A DNA stretch of 7,126 nucleotides, from NCBI GenBank assembly GCA_022565075.1, contig JADFKG010000105.1, forward strand, positions 1 through 7,126, in the 5' to 3' direction. Below, piece by piece: positions 1-7,055 of the stretch. This stretch comes from Chloroflexota bacterium (GTDB lineage Bacteria > Chloroflexota > Dehalococcoidia > SM23-28-2 > RBG-16-64-32). The position numbers were made by a program, and so were the translations under genes. The first letter of the stretch is position 1; each line of letters starts with the position of its first letter. The notes beneath the pieces were generated by a model that was not told the DNA's origin, did no database searches, and was given only the letters and a program-made list of their open reading frames with translations.

Positions 1-48
1 GGCCAGCGTGGCGGCGGCGGTGGCGGCCAGCGCGGCGGTGGCGGCGAA
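1..48 (+). repeat. Two tandem 24-base units coding GQRGGGG(G/E)
   Basis: Bases 1-24 and 25-48 are diverged copies of one another. Both begin GGCCAGCG and encode Gly-Gln-Arg followed by four glycines, then Gly or Glu. The array may extend upstream of the window. It accounts for the RGG-like part of the partial protein's tail and is a coding repeat rather than a mobile element. Confidence 0.6.
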
Positions 49-186
49 CCCTATCGCGGTGGCGGCAGTGGCGACAGTGGCGGCGGCAGCGGACCCAGCA
101 GGGACAACGACCCCAGCGGCGGATTCCGTCGCGAGCCGGGCAGCCCGCCCCCTCCGCCCCCCCCGGCACCGATGAAACGCTGGTAG
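1..186 (+). CDS. C-terminal tail of a Gly/Arg-rich protein (5' partial), possibly polynucleotide phosphorylase
   Basis: Frame 1 is open from the window edge to the TAG at 184-186 and gives 61 residues. The tail has two GQRGGGG-type units, further Gly/Ser stretches (YRGGGSGDSGGGSG), a charged segment (SRDNDPSGGFRREP), seven consecutive prolines and the end APMKRW. It has no fold-forming sequence and should be disordered; RGG-like repeats are typical of RNA-binding tails. The catalytic part lies outside the window, so the identity cannot be read directly. Polynucleotide phosphorylase is a candidate because pnp stands shortly upstream of diaminopimelate/lysine genes and asd in several bacteria (for example Bacillus), but a DEAD-box helicase or a single-strand binding protein could carry a similar tail. 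The reading frame is well supported; the product name is a guess. Confidence 0.6.
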   Translation, partial: GQRGGGGGGQRGGGGEPYRGGGSGDSGGGSGPSRDNDPSGGFRREPGSPPPPPPPAPMKRW

Positions 187-200
187 ACTGTACCCGCTTC

Positions 201-238
201 GGCAGGACGTCTTCGCTGAAGACGAACCGCGTCCTGCC
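201..238 (+). promoter_or_regulatory. Long imperfect stem-loop in the gap before dapB
   Basis: GGCAGGAC (201-208) is exactly complementary to GTCCTGCC (231-238). Directly inside, GTCTTC (209-214) pairs with GAAGAC (218-223) around a GCT loop. The two helices total 14 base pairs and are separated only by a seven-base bulge on the 3' side (224-230). The stem ends 12 bases before the dapB ATG. No T-run follows it, so it does not look like a normal intrinsic terminator. It may be a processing site, a 3'-end-stabilising hairpin of the upstream transcript, or a leader structure affecting dapB translation. Folding is inferred from complementarity only. Confidence 0.5.
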
Positions 239-250
239 CGGCGGTGTCAC

Positions 251-1081
251 ATGACGATCAAAGTCCTGATCAGCGGCAGCGGCAAAATGGGCCGTGAGGT
301 CCTGCACGCCGTCTCGGCCGAAGACGACATGGAGCCGGTCGGCGTCGTAGACCTGCTCTCCACCGAGGAGTACATCTCTCTGCCCGGTGAGGGCGAGGTG
401 CTCGTGCCGTTCGAGCGCGACCCAGCCGCCCTCATCACCCGCACCCGCCCCGACGTGATCGTGGACTTCACGAGCGCCGAGTGGACGCCCAAGCTGGCGG
501 AAGCGGCGCTGCAAGACAACGTGCGCCTCGTCTCGGGCACGAGCGGACTGAGCGAGCGCTTCCTCTCGCACCTGGGCGAAGAGTGCAGCAAGCGAGAGTT
601 GGGCGCGGTCGTTGCCGCGAACTTCGCGATCGGGGCGATCCTCATGCAGCAGATGTCACGCATGGCCGCGCGCTTTTACGACAACGCTGAGATCATCGAG
701 CAGCACCATGACGGCAAAGCCGACGCCCCGTCCGGCACTTCGCTGGCGACGGCGAAGGCGATCGTCGACGCACACGGCAAGCCGATGAGCGTAACGGCGA
801 CAAAGAGAGAGACGATCCAGGGCACACGTGGCGGCGTCGTCGACGGCGTCGCGATTCACAGCGTTCGCCTGCCGGGCCTCGTCGCCCACCAGGAAGTGAT
901 TTTCGGCGGGCCGGGCGAGACCCTCCGCATCCGGCACGACACATCGGACCGGGCTTCCTTCATGCCCGGCGTCCTACTTGCGGTACGCGAAGTGATGAAC
1001 CTGAAGTCGCTCGTCGTCGGCCTCGAGGGGTTGTTCGGCTTCGAATCCGAGGGGACCCGCCAGCGAGCCGATGCCGGGTAA
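251..1081 (+). CDS. dapB: 4-hydroxy-tetrahydrodipicolinate reductase (DapB)
   Basis: This cytoplasmic enzyme reduces hydroxy-tetrahydrodipicolinate with NAD(P)H in the diaminopimelate/lysine pathway. The 276 residues match the family's usual length. Visible in order are an N-terminal Rossmann nucleotide-binding motif GSGKMG (residues 9-14), VDFT (71-74), GTSGL (96-100), and the family signature EQHHDGKADAPSGTS (150-164), where H152, H153 and K156 line up with H159, H160 and K163 of the E. coli enzyme and PSGT binds substrate. The C-terminal part has RLPGLVAHQEVIFGGPGE and ends with a polar tail. The ATG at 251 puts the first beta strand (IKVLISG) right at the start, as expected. No good Shine-Dalgarno sequence precedes it, and a stem-loop lies just upstream. 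The gene overlaps the next one by 11 bases. Confidence 0.96.
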   Translation: MTIKVLISGSGKMGREVLHAVSAEDDMEPVGVVDLLSTEEYISLPGEGEVLVPFERDPAALITRTRPDVIVDFTSAEWTPKLAEAALQDNVRLVSGTSGLSERFLSHLGEECSKRELGAVVAANFAIGAILMQQMSRMAARFYDNAEIIEQHHDGKADAPSGTSLATAKAIVDAHGKPMSVTATKRETIQGTRGGVVDGVAIHSVRLPGLVAHQEVIFGGPGETLRIRHDTSDRASFMPGVLLAVREVMNLKSLVVGLEGLFGFESEGTRQRADAG

Positions 1082-2225
1082 GACCGTCCTCATCCTGGGC
1101 GCCGGAATCGGCGGCCTCGTCGCCGCCAGCCGCCTGCGACGGATGCTCAACAAGGAGCACCGCGTCGTTCTCGTCGATCGTTCGCCGATCTTCACGTTCG
1201 CGCCTTCGTTCTCCTGGGTGATGCTGGGCCAGCGCAAGGTGGAGCGCATTTCGCGAGACCTGCGCAGGCTGGAGCGAAAGGGGATCGAGTTCAAGGCGGC
1301 CGAGATCACCGGCTTCGACTTCGAAAACAAGCGCGTGCAGGCGCAAGACGGCGAAGAGCTGCCCTACGACTACCTCGTCGTCAGCCTTGGCGTCGACTAC
1401 TCCTCCGACGAGGTGCCGGGCCTGAACCGCGCGTGGACGTTCTACCACGCCGAAGGCGCCGAGGGCCTGCGGGAGGAGTTGCCGAACTTCAGCGGCGGCC
1501 GCGTCGCCGTCTGCGTCACCTCGCTGCCGTACCGTTGCCCGGCCGCGCCGTACGAGGGTGCGATGCTCCTGGAGCACCTGTTCCGCAAGCGCAAGATCCG
1601 CGGCGATGTCGAGCTGCACTTCTACTCGCCGGAGCAGCTTCCGCTGAAAGCGACCGGTAAGGAGATCGGCGGGCGCGTGCTCGACCTGCTCCAGGAGCGC
1701 GGTATCGGCTTCACCGGCGGCGTCTCGCTCAAGTCCGTGGACCACGAGAAGGGGCGGCTCAACTTCAGCGACGGCTCAGACGCCGGCTTCGATATGCTTA
1801 TCGCGACGCCCGTGCACCGGCTGCCGAACGTGCTCAAGCGTTCGGCGCTCGTTAACGGCGGCGACTGGGTGTCGGTCGACCGCAAGACGCTGGCGACGGC
1901 CGCGCCCGACGTCTACGCGATCGGCGACACGACGGTGATCCCGCTGGCGAACGGAACGCAGCTGCCCAAGGCAGGCGTCTTCGCGCACGGCGAGGCCGAG
2001 GTCGTCGCGCGCAACCTCGCCGCCGAGATCGCCGGCAACGACCCGATCTGGGATTATGGCGGGCAGGGCTCCTGCTTTATGGAGACCGGCGGCGGCCGTG
2101 GCTCCTACATCACGGGCCATTTCTTCAACGAGCCGGACCCGGACGTCGTCATGCGCGGCCCCAACCGTATGTGGCACTGGGCCAAGGTCGGCTTCGAGCG
2201 TAACTGGCTCTGGCGCTGGTTCTGA
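1071..2225 (+). CDS. Sulfide:quinone oxidoreductase-like FAD-dependent oxidoreductase
   Basis: The 384-residue flavoprotein has an N-terminal FAD-binding GAGIGG (residues 10-15), acid residue D36 after the second strand, and the C-terminal FAD motif VYAIGD (281-286) followed by LPKAGVFAHGEA. RCPAAPYE (155-162) and GSCFMETG (333-340) carry C156 and C335, which match the two redox cysteines of sulfide:quinone reductases and of the flavocytochrome c sulfide dehydrogenase flavoprotein. C148 lies near the first. No cysteine occurs near residues 115-135, where a third conserved cysteine is found in several sulfide:quinone reductases. The Trp-rich end (MWHWAKVGFERNWLWRWF) looks like a membrane-docking segment; there is no signal peptide. 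The gene starts inside dapB with an 11-base overlap, so translational coupling is likely. The family call is firm. Sulfide as substrate and quinone as acceptor are inferences; polysulfide, persulfide or another acceptor is possible. Confidence 0.85.
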   Translation: MPGKTVLILGAGIGGLVAASRLRRMLNKEHRVVLVDRSPIFTFAPSFSWVMLGQRKVERISRDLRRLERKGIEFKAAEITGFDFENKRVQAQDGEELPYDYLVVSLGVDYSSDEVPGLNRAWTFYHAEGAEGLREELPNFSGGRVAVCVTSLPYRCPAAPYEGAMLLEHLFRKRKIRGDVELHFYSPEQLPLKATGKEIGGRVLDLLQERGIGFTGGVSLKSVDHEKGRLNFSDGSDAGFDMLIATPVHRLPNVLKRSALVNGGDWVSVDRKTLATAAPDVYAIGDTTVIPLANGTQLPKAGVFAHGEAEVVARNLAAEIAGNDPIWDYGGQGSCFMETGGGRGSYITGHFFNEPDPDVVMRGPNRMWHWAKVGFERNWLWRWF

Positions 2226-2269
2226 CGGCTAGCGAGCCTCGAATCCGGGCCACGACGCCGGCACTGCCA

Positions 2270-2299
2270 TTGCCTCACGAACTCCCGATTCGCTACCAT
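2270..2299 (+). promoter_or_regulatory. Candidate promoter for asd, nearly leaderless
   Basis: TTGCCT (2270-2275) and TACCAT (2294-2299), 18 bases apart, each match four of six consensus bases for housekeeping -35 and -10 boxes. The asd ATG begins ten bases after the end of the -10 box, so the transcript would start at or within a few bases of the start codon. No Shine-Dalgarno sequence precedes that ATG, which fits a leaderless message. The 83-base gap after the flavoprotein gene leaves room for this promoter, although readthrough from upstream is also possible. Confidence 0.4.
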
Positions 2300-2308
2300 G
2301 GCTCCACG

Positions 2309-3325
2309 ATGCCAGCACCACTGAACGTAGCGGTCGTCGGCGCCACGGGCCTGGTCGGCCGCGAGTTCCTCAAGATCGCCGCGGAGCGGGCCTTCCCCAT
2401 CAAGGGGCTGCGCCTCCTCGCCTCGCACCGCTCAGTCGGCAAGAAGATCACCTACGGCGAGTGGGAGATCGAGGTCGAGGAGGCGACGCCAAAGTCGTTC
2501 GAGTCCGTCGACCTGGCGTTCTTCTCGGCGACGACTGAAGTCTCGAAGACGCTGATCCCGCCGGCGGTCAAGGCCGGCGCCGTCTGCATCGACGACAGCT
2601 CGGCCTGGCGCATGGAAGAAGACGTCCCGCTCGTCGTGCCGGAGGTCAACGCCGACGACCTGAACGATCACAAAGGCATCGTCTCGATCCCCAACTGCCC
2701 CACTACGCCGCTCTGCCATGTGCTGTGGCCCGTGCACCAGAAGTACGAACTCGTGCGCGTGATCGTCGACACCTACCAGTCCGTGTCGGGAACCGGCGCC
2801 GCGGCCGTCCGCGAGCTGACCGAGCAGACGCGCCAGGTGCTCGACGGCAACGACACGCGGCCGCACGTCTACCCGCACCAGATCGCCTTCAACCTCTTGC
2901 CTCAGGTCGACGTCTTCCTCGGCAGCGGCTACACGAAGGAAGAGTGGAAGATCATCAACGAGACGCGCAAGATCATGCACGAGCCGGAGCTTGCCATCTC
3001 TGCTACCTGCGTGCGGACGCCCGTCTTCACCGGGCACTCTGAGGCCGTGCACGCCGAGTTCGCCAGGCCGATCACCCCCGAGGATTTCCACGAGACGATC
3101 AAGGCGACTGCCGGCATCTACGTCCAGGACGAGCCGTCGGTCAACATGTACCCGACGCCGTGGGCCGTCGCCGGCCGCGACGAGACGTTCGTGGGCCGCA
3201 TACGGCAGGACGCCTCGCACCCGATGGGTATCGCCTTCTGGCTCGTCAGCGACAACTTGCGCAAGGGCGCGGCGCTGAACGCGATCCAGATCGCCGAAGA
3301 GATGATCGCCCGCAACCTGATCTAG
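2309..3325 (+). CDS. asd: Aspartate-semialdehyde dehydrogenase
   Basis: Asd reduces aspartyl phosphate to aspartate semialdehyde with NADPH, at the branch towards lysine/diaminopimelate, threonine and methionine. The 338-residue protein starts with the Rossmann motif VVGATGLVGREF (9-20). The catalytic cysteine is C130 in IPNCPTTP, with Q157 in TYQSVSG, R236 and H243 in RTPVFTGHSEAVHAEF; the seven-residue spacing of R and H is the same as R267/H274 of E. coli Asd. SHPMGIAFWLVSDNLRKGAA (303-322) is the usual C-terminal signature. The common NPNCST around the cysteine reads IPNCPT here. I chose the ATG at 2309, not an in-frame TTG at 2270, because it begins directly before the first beta strand. 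Together with dapB it serves lysine synthesis. Confidence 0.95.
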   Translation: MPAPLNVAVVGATGLVGREFLKIAAERAFPIKGLRLLASHRSVGKKITYGEWEIEVEEATPKSFESVDLAFFSATTEVSKTLIPPAVKAGAVCIDDSSAWRMEEDVPLVVPEVNADDLNDHKGIVSIPNCPTTPLCHVLWPVHQKYELVRVIVDTYQSVSGTGAAAVRELTEQTRQVLDGNDTRPHVYPHQIAFNLLPQVDVFLGSGYTKEEWKIINETRKIMHEPELAISATCVRTPVFTGHSEAVHAEFARPITPEDFHETIKATAGIYVQDEPSVNMYPTPWAVAGRDETFVGRIRQDASHPMGIAFWLVSDNLRKGAALNAIQIAEEMIARNLI

Positions 3326-3394
3326 GCGACCCCGCGGATGAGCTACCGCGAGGGCGCTCGCCGCGTGGCCTTGCGATCCGGATCAGCCCCCTCG

Positions 3395-3679
3395 CTAGAG
3401 GTCCGGCTCAGGCAGCCTGAGCGCTAGTCGCACCGGGCTCGTGCCCTCCGCCAGGTCCAGCTTTGCGCCGTTAAGCGACGCTGACGTCTCCATGTCTATG
3501 TGCAATACCGGCTTTTCGTTCCGGGAGATGATCTCATCACCATCATGCGCCTCGTCGAGAACGAGGCCGAACTCGCCGTCCTCACCCTTCGCCAGCCGCA
3601 GTACCTGCTCTTCAGGCAACTGGCCGGCCTCCAGCGCGTTGGCCATCACGACCAGCGCTCTGTCACTCACAATCAGCAC
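3395..3679 (-). CDS. Small HesB/IscA-like protein without cysteines
   Basis: The 94-residue protein begins at a GTG (complement of 3677-3679) and ends at a TAG (complement of 3395-3397). Its layout resembles A-type iron-sulfur carrier folds: an N-terminal helix with ALVVMANALEAG, a strand and turn FGLVLDEAHDGDEII (38-52), and PVLHIDMETSASLNGAKLDL (57-76), similar to the family's VDxxSxxxLxGxxID pattern. It has no cysteine at all, so it lacks the three that hold the cluster in IscA-type carriers. Family assignment is from pattern only. The coding case is strong: the start is preceded by the best ribosome-binding site in the window, and it faces asd tail to tail across a 69-base gap (3326-3394) in which I see no convincing terminator. 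Any role in iron-sulfur assembly would have to be non-canonical; the function is unknown. Confidence 0.72.
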   Translation of the reverse strand: MLIVSDRALVVMANALEAGQLPEEQVLRLAKGEDGEFGLVLDEAHDGDEIISRNEKPVLHIDMETSASLNGAKLDLAEGTSPVRLALRLPEPDL

Positions 3680-3686
3680 GGGGGCT

Positions 3687-3694
3687 ACCTCCTT
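3687..3694 (-). promoter_or_regulatory. Strong Shine-Dalgarno site for the HesB-like gene
   Basis: On the minus strand this reads AAGGAGGT, a perfect anti-16S match, seven bases before the GTG start at 3679. It decides both the strand and the start of the small gene, and it is much stronger than the sites in front of the other genes here. Confidence 0.8.
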
Positions 3695-3847
3695 GCGCGC
3701 ACTTTCACCAGGAGCCTTAACGTTAGCACCGGCGTCCAGCCAGCGACGCTCTCAGGCTCGGGCATCTTACGTCCAATCGTAGCGGTTAGAGCGAGTACAG
3801 GCGAGCCTCGGAGCAGGCTTCGTCGATCGGCGTCAGACGTGCGCGCT

Positions 3848-3883
3848 AAAAGGGGCGGCCACAGCGCCGATCGGCAGCCGCCC
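3848..3883 (-). terminator. Terminator-like hairpin facing the HesB-like gene
   Basis: Read on the minus strand, GGGCGGC (complement of 3877-3883) can pair with GCCGCCC (complement of 3853-3859), followed by one C and then TTTT (complement of 3848-3851). The 17-base loop holds a perfect ten-base palindrome, GCCGATCGGC (3866-3875). It could stop antisense transcripts coming from the gyrB side. The loop is long and the T-run short, so termination would be modest. Confidence 0.35.
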
Positions 3884-3897
3884 GGCAAGGCGGTTTT
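3877..3897 (+). terminator. Terminator-like hairpin just upstream of the gyrB promoter
   Basis: CCGCC (3878-3882) pairs with GGCGG (3889-3893) around a six-base loop; G3877-T3894 adds a possible wobble pair, and TTTT (3894-3897) follows. The arrangement fits a small intrinsic terminator on the plus strand. Its left arm is the same sequence used by the larger hairpin with 3853-3859, so the two folds exclude each other. It could block readthrough from asd into gyrB or act as an attenuator of an unseen short transcript. Confidence 0.4.
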
Positions 3898-3921
3898 AGA
3901 TACCGGAAGAGGCCAAAAATA

Positions 3922-3930
3922 TGGTAAAAT
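3922..3930 (+). promoter_or_regulatory. Extended -10 promoter for gyrB
   Basis: TGG followed by TAAAAT (3925-3930) is an extended -10 element with five of six -10 bases, inside the only AT-rich patch of the window. No clear -35 box lies at the usual distance, which extended -10 promoters tolerate. Transcription would start near 3937, leaving a leader of about 50 bases before the gyrB ATG. The rest of the gap 3695-3985 shows the hairpins noted separately and no supported gene. Confidence 0.55.
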
Positions 3931-3966
3931 GTACTTGCGATCACAAACACTCAAACCCCTTCCAAA

Positions 3967-3971
3967 AAGGA
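3967..3971 (+). promoter_or_regulatory. Possible ribosome-binding site of gyrB
   Basis: AAGGA ends 14 bases before the ATG at 3986, further away than the usual five to ten bases. It is the only purine-rich anti-16S match in the leader. The start is fixed mainly by protein similarity, since typical GyrB N-termini begin shortly before the YTAADIQVLEGLEAVRRRP region. Confidence 0.4.
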
Positions 3972-3985
3972 CTGATTTTCCCCGT

Positions 3986-5890
<1,905 letters not shown>

Positions 5891-5905
5891 CGCCGCACCC
5901 ATCCG

Positions 5906-5911
5906 TATACT
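5906..5911 (+). promoter_or_regulatory. Candidate -10 box giving a leaderless methyltransferase message
   Basis: TATACT matches five of six -10 bases and stands in the 27-base gap after gyrB. Only six bases separate it from the GTG start at 5918, the distance expected between a -10 box and a transcription start, so the message would begin at the start codon. A weak -35-like TGGACG lies at 5880-5885 with a long 20-base spacer. No Shine-Dalgarno sequence is present. Confidence 0.45.
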
Positions 5912-5917
5912 GGACAG

Positions 5918-6622
5918 GTGCCTGACAAGAGCGAACCGGCCCGCCTCGACGACTTCCTGCTCGGCCTCCACGGCGCAGATCCGTTCGCCGAAGTATCTGA
6001 CGCCTCGGAGGCGCACCGCGTTGAGCACGCCTCCACCCTCGCGGGCGGCGAGCAGGAGTGCGGCGCGTATCCATCGAGCGCGCTGAAGATGCGCCTGCTC
6101 GCCGCCACCGGCCGCGCGACTGGCGCGAAGAGGGTGCTCGAGATCGGCGGCGGGCTGGGTTACAGCGCCCTCTGGTTCGCCGAGATCGTGGGTGAGGGCG
6201 GGCGCGTCGAGACGATCGACCGCTTCGCCGAGCACATCGAGGCGATCCGCCGGTACGCAGAGCGGTTCGGGATGGGAGACCGCATCACGGCGCTGGCGGG
6301 CGAGGCAGACGACGTCCTGCCCACTCTCGACGGCGCCTACGATATCGTCCACGACGACGGCTGGTTCGGCGCTCAACCGTCGTATTACGACCGGCTTGCG
6401 GGCCTCCTTCGGCCGGGCGGGCTGTTGGTGCTGTCGAACTGGTTTCTTCTGGAGCACGCGGTGACGGGCCAGTCGCCCGTCGATTGGTCAGAGGTCCTCG
6501 GGCCCACCTGGGCGGAGGACGTCAAGTCCTACGCGCGCCGTCTGGCGGCCGATGAGCGCTATGACGTTTCGTTCGTCCAGAACCCAGCCGTCGCCCTCGC
6601 CTACAGGCGACCCGATGCCTGA
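5918..6622 (+). CDS. Class I SAM-dependent methyltransferase (O-methyltransferase-like)
   Basis: The 234-residue protein has a class I SAM-binding core: motif I VLEIGGGLGYSALWF (73-87), the acidic strand end VETID (97-101), GEADDVLPTL (128-137), YDIVHDDG (141-148) and LLRPGGLLVLSNWFL (163-177). The order and wording resemble the catechol/caffeoyl-CoA O-methyltransferase family, in which metal-binding aspartates sit at the ends of the fourth and fifth strands. Here the HDDG acids are kept, but the usual Asp-Asn after the fifth strand reads Ser-Asn (173-174), so metal dependence is uncertain. The substrate cannot be read. GTG at 5918 is the only reasonable start, with an in-frame stop at 5888 and a -10-like box six bases before it. 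The 3' end overlaps the next gene by eight bases, suggesting coupled translation. Confidence 0.82.
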   Translation: MPDKSEPARLDDFLLGLHGADPFAEVSDASEAHRVEHASTLAGGEQECGAYPSSALKMRLLAATGRATGAKRVLEIGGGLGYSALWFAEIVGEGGRVETIDRFAEHIEAIRRYAERFGMGDRITALAGEADDVLPTLDGAYDIVHDDGWFGAQPSYYDRLAGLLRPGGLLVLSNWFLLEHAVTGQSPVDWSEVLGPTWAEDVKSYARRLAADERYDVSFVQNPAVALAYRRPDA

Positions 6623-7055
6623 GACTTCCCAGACCGTCCTCGTCTTCGAAACGACCGCGGGCGACCCGCCCATCGAGTTCCTCGGCGACTCCAGCGACAT
6701 CGTCTACTTCATCTCGATGGCGCACTCCGAGCGCTACGGCGCGGACCACCCGCTGGCCAAGGCCTCGAGCATCATCAAGCGCCGGCTGCGCGTTCCCATG
6801 GGCCCCCTGCTCAACTTCGGCGACGCGGCCGCCGAGAACGCCGTCGAGGAGGAGCTCCTGGGGCGGCTGTGGCAGGACGCGACGGACCTGGCTGAATGCG
6901 CCCGCTCCGTGGCTTCGGCGATCGACTCAGACGAAGAGCTGCGAGAGATGACATCGGCCCTGCCGGAGCTGCCGGAGCGCCTGCGTGAGCTGGCGGCGAT
7001 GGCCGACTGGGCGGGCGAGCAGGACGCGCAGGTGCGCCTGACGTTCGTGCTCTAG
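6615..7055 (+). CDS. Hypothetical protein, 146 residues
   Basis: I do not recognise this protein. It begins MPETSQTVLVFET, has a central basic stretch SIIKRRLRVPMGPLL (about 52-66), and then a long acidic, probably helical half rich in Glu, Leu and Ala (AENAVEEELLGRLW and ELREMTSALPELPERLREL). It has no signal peptide, no transmembrane segment and no paired cysteines for metal binding, so it is probably a soluble cytoplasmic protein. The ATG at 6615 overlaps the methyltransferase gene by eight bases, which points to co-translation with it; an earlier in-frame ATG at 6552 would overlap much more and was not chosen. GC-rich third positions and the tight join to both neighbours support a real gene. 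Its function may relate to the methyltransferase, but only by position. Confidence 0.75.
   Translation: MPETSQTVLVFETTAGDPPIEFLGDSSDIVYFISMAHSERYGADHPLAKASSIIKRRLRVPMGPLLNFGDAAAENAVEEELLGRLWQDATDLAECARSVASAIDSDEELREMTSALPELPERLRELAAMADWAGEQDAQVRLTFVL

Noticed and set aside
960..1745. A 261-residue minus-strand open frame opposite the flavoprotein gene
   Set aside because: It is a composition shadow, rich in Arg, Ala and Val with no recognisable fold, and lies opposite a clear FAD-dependent enzyme.
2270..2308. TTG start for asd at 2270, adding 13 residues
   Set aside because: The added residues are not seen in the family, and TTGCCT is better explained as a -35 box; the ATG at 2309 begins just before the first beta strand.
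3407..3421. Hairpin CTCAGG-CAG-CCTGAG as a terminator of asd
   Set aside because: The stem is perfect but lies inside the 3' end of the HesB-like gene, is only six base pairs long and has no T-run on either side.
3500..3985. In-frame N-terminal extension of gyrB by 162 residues
   Set aside because: It runs antisense through the HesB-like gene, which has a perfect ribosome-binding site, and across the gyrB promoter; GyrB similarity begins only after the ATG at 3986.
6552..6614. Upstream ATG at 6552 for the 146-residue protein
   Set aside because: It would overlap the methyltransferase gene by 71 bases, and the extra residues (a Ser/Pro/Arg-rich string) look like a frame shadow.
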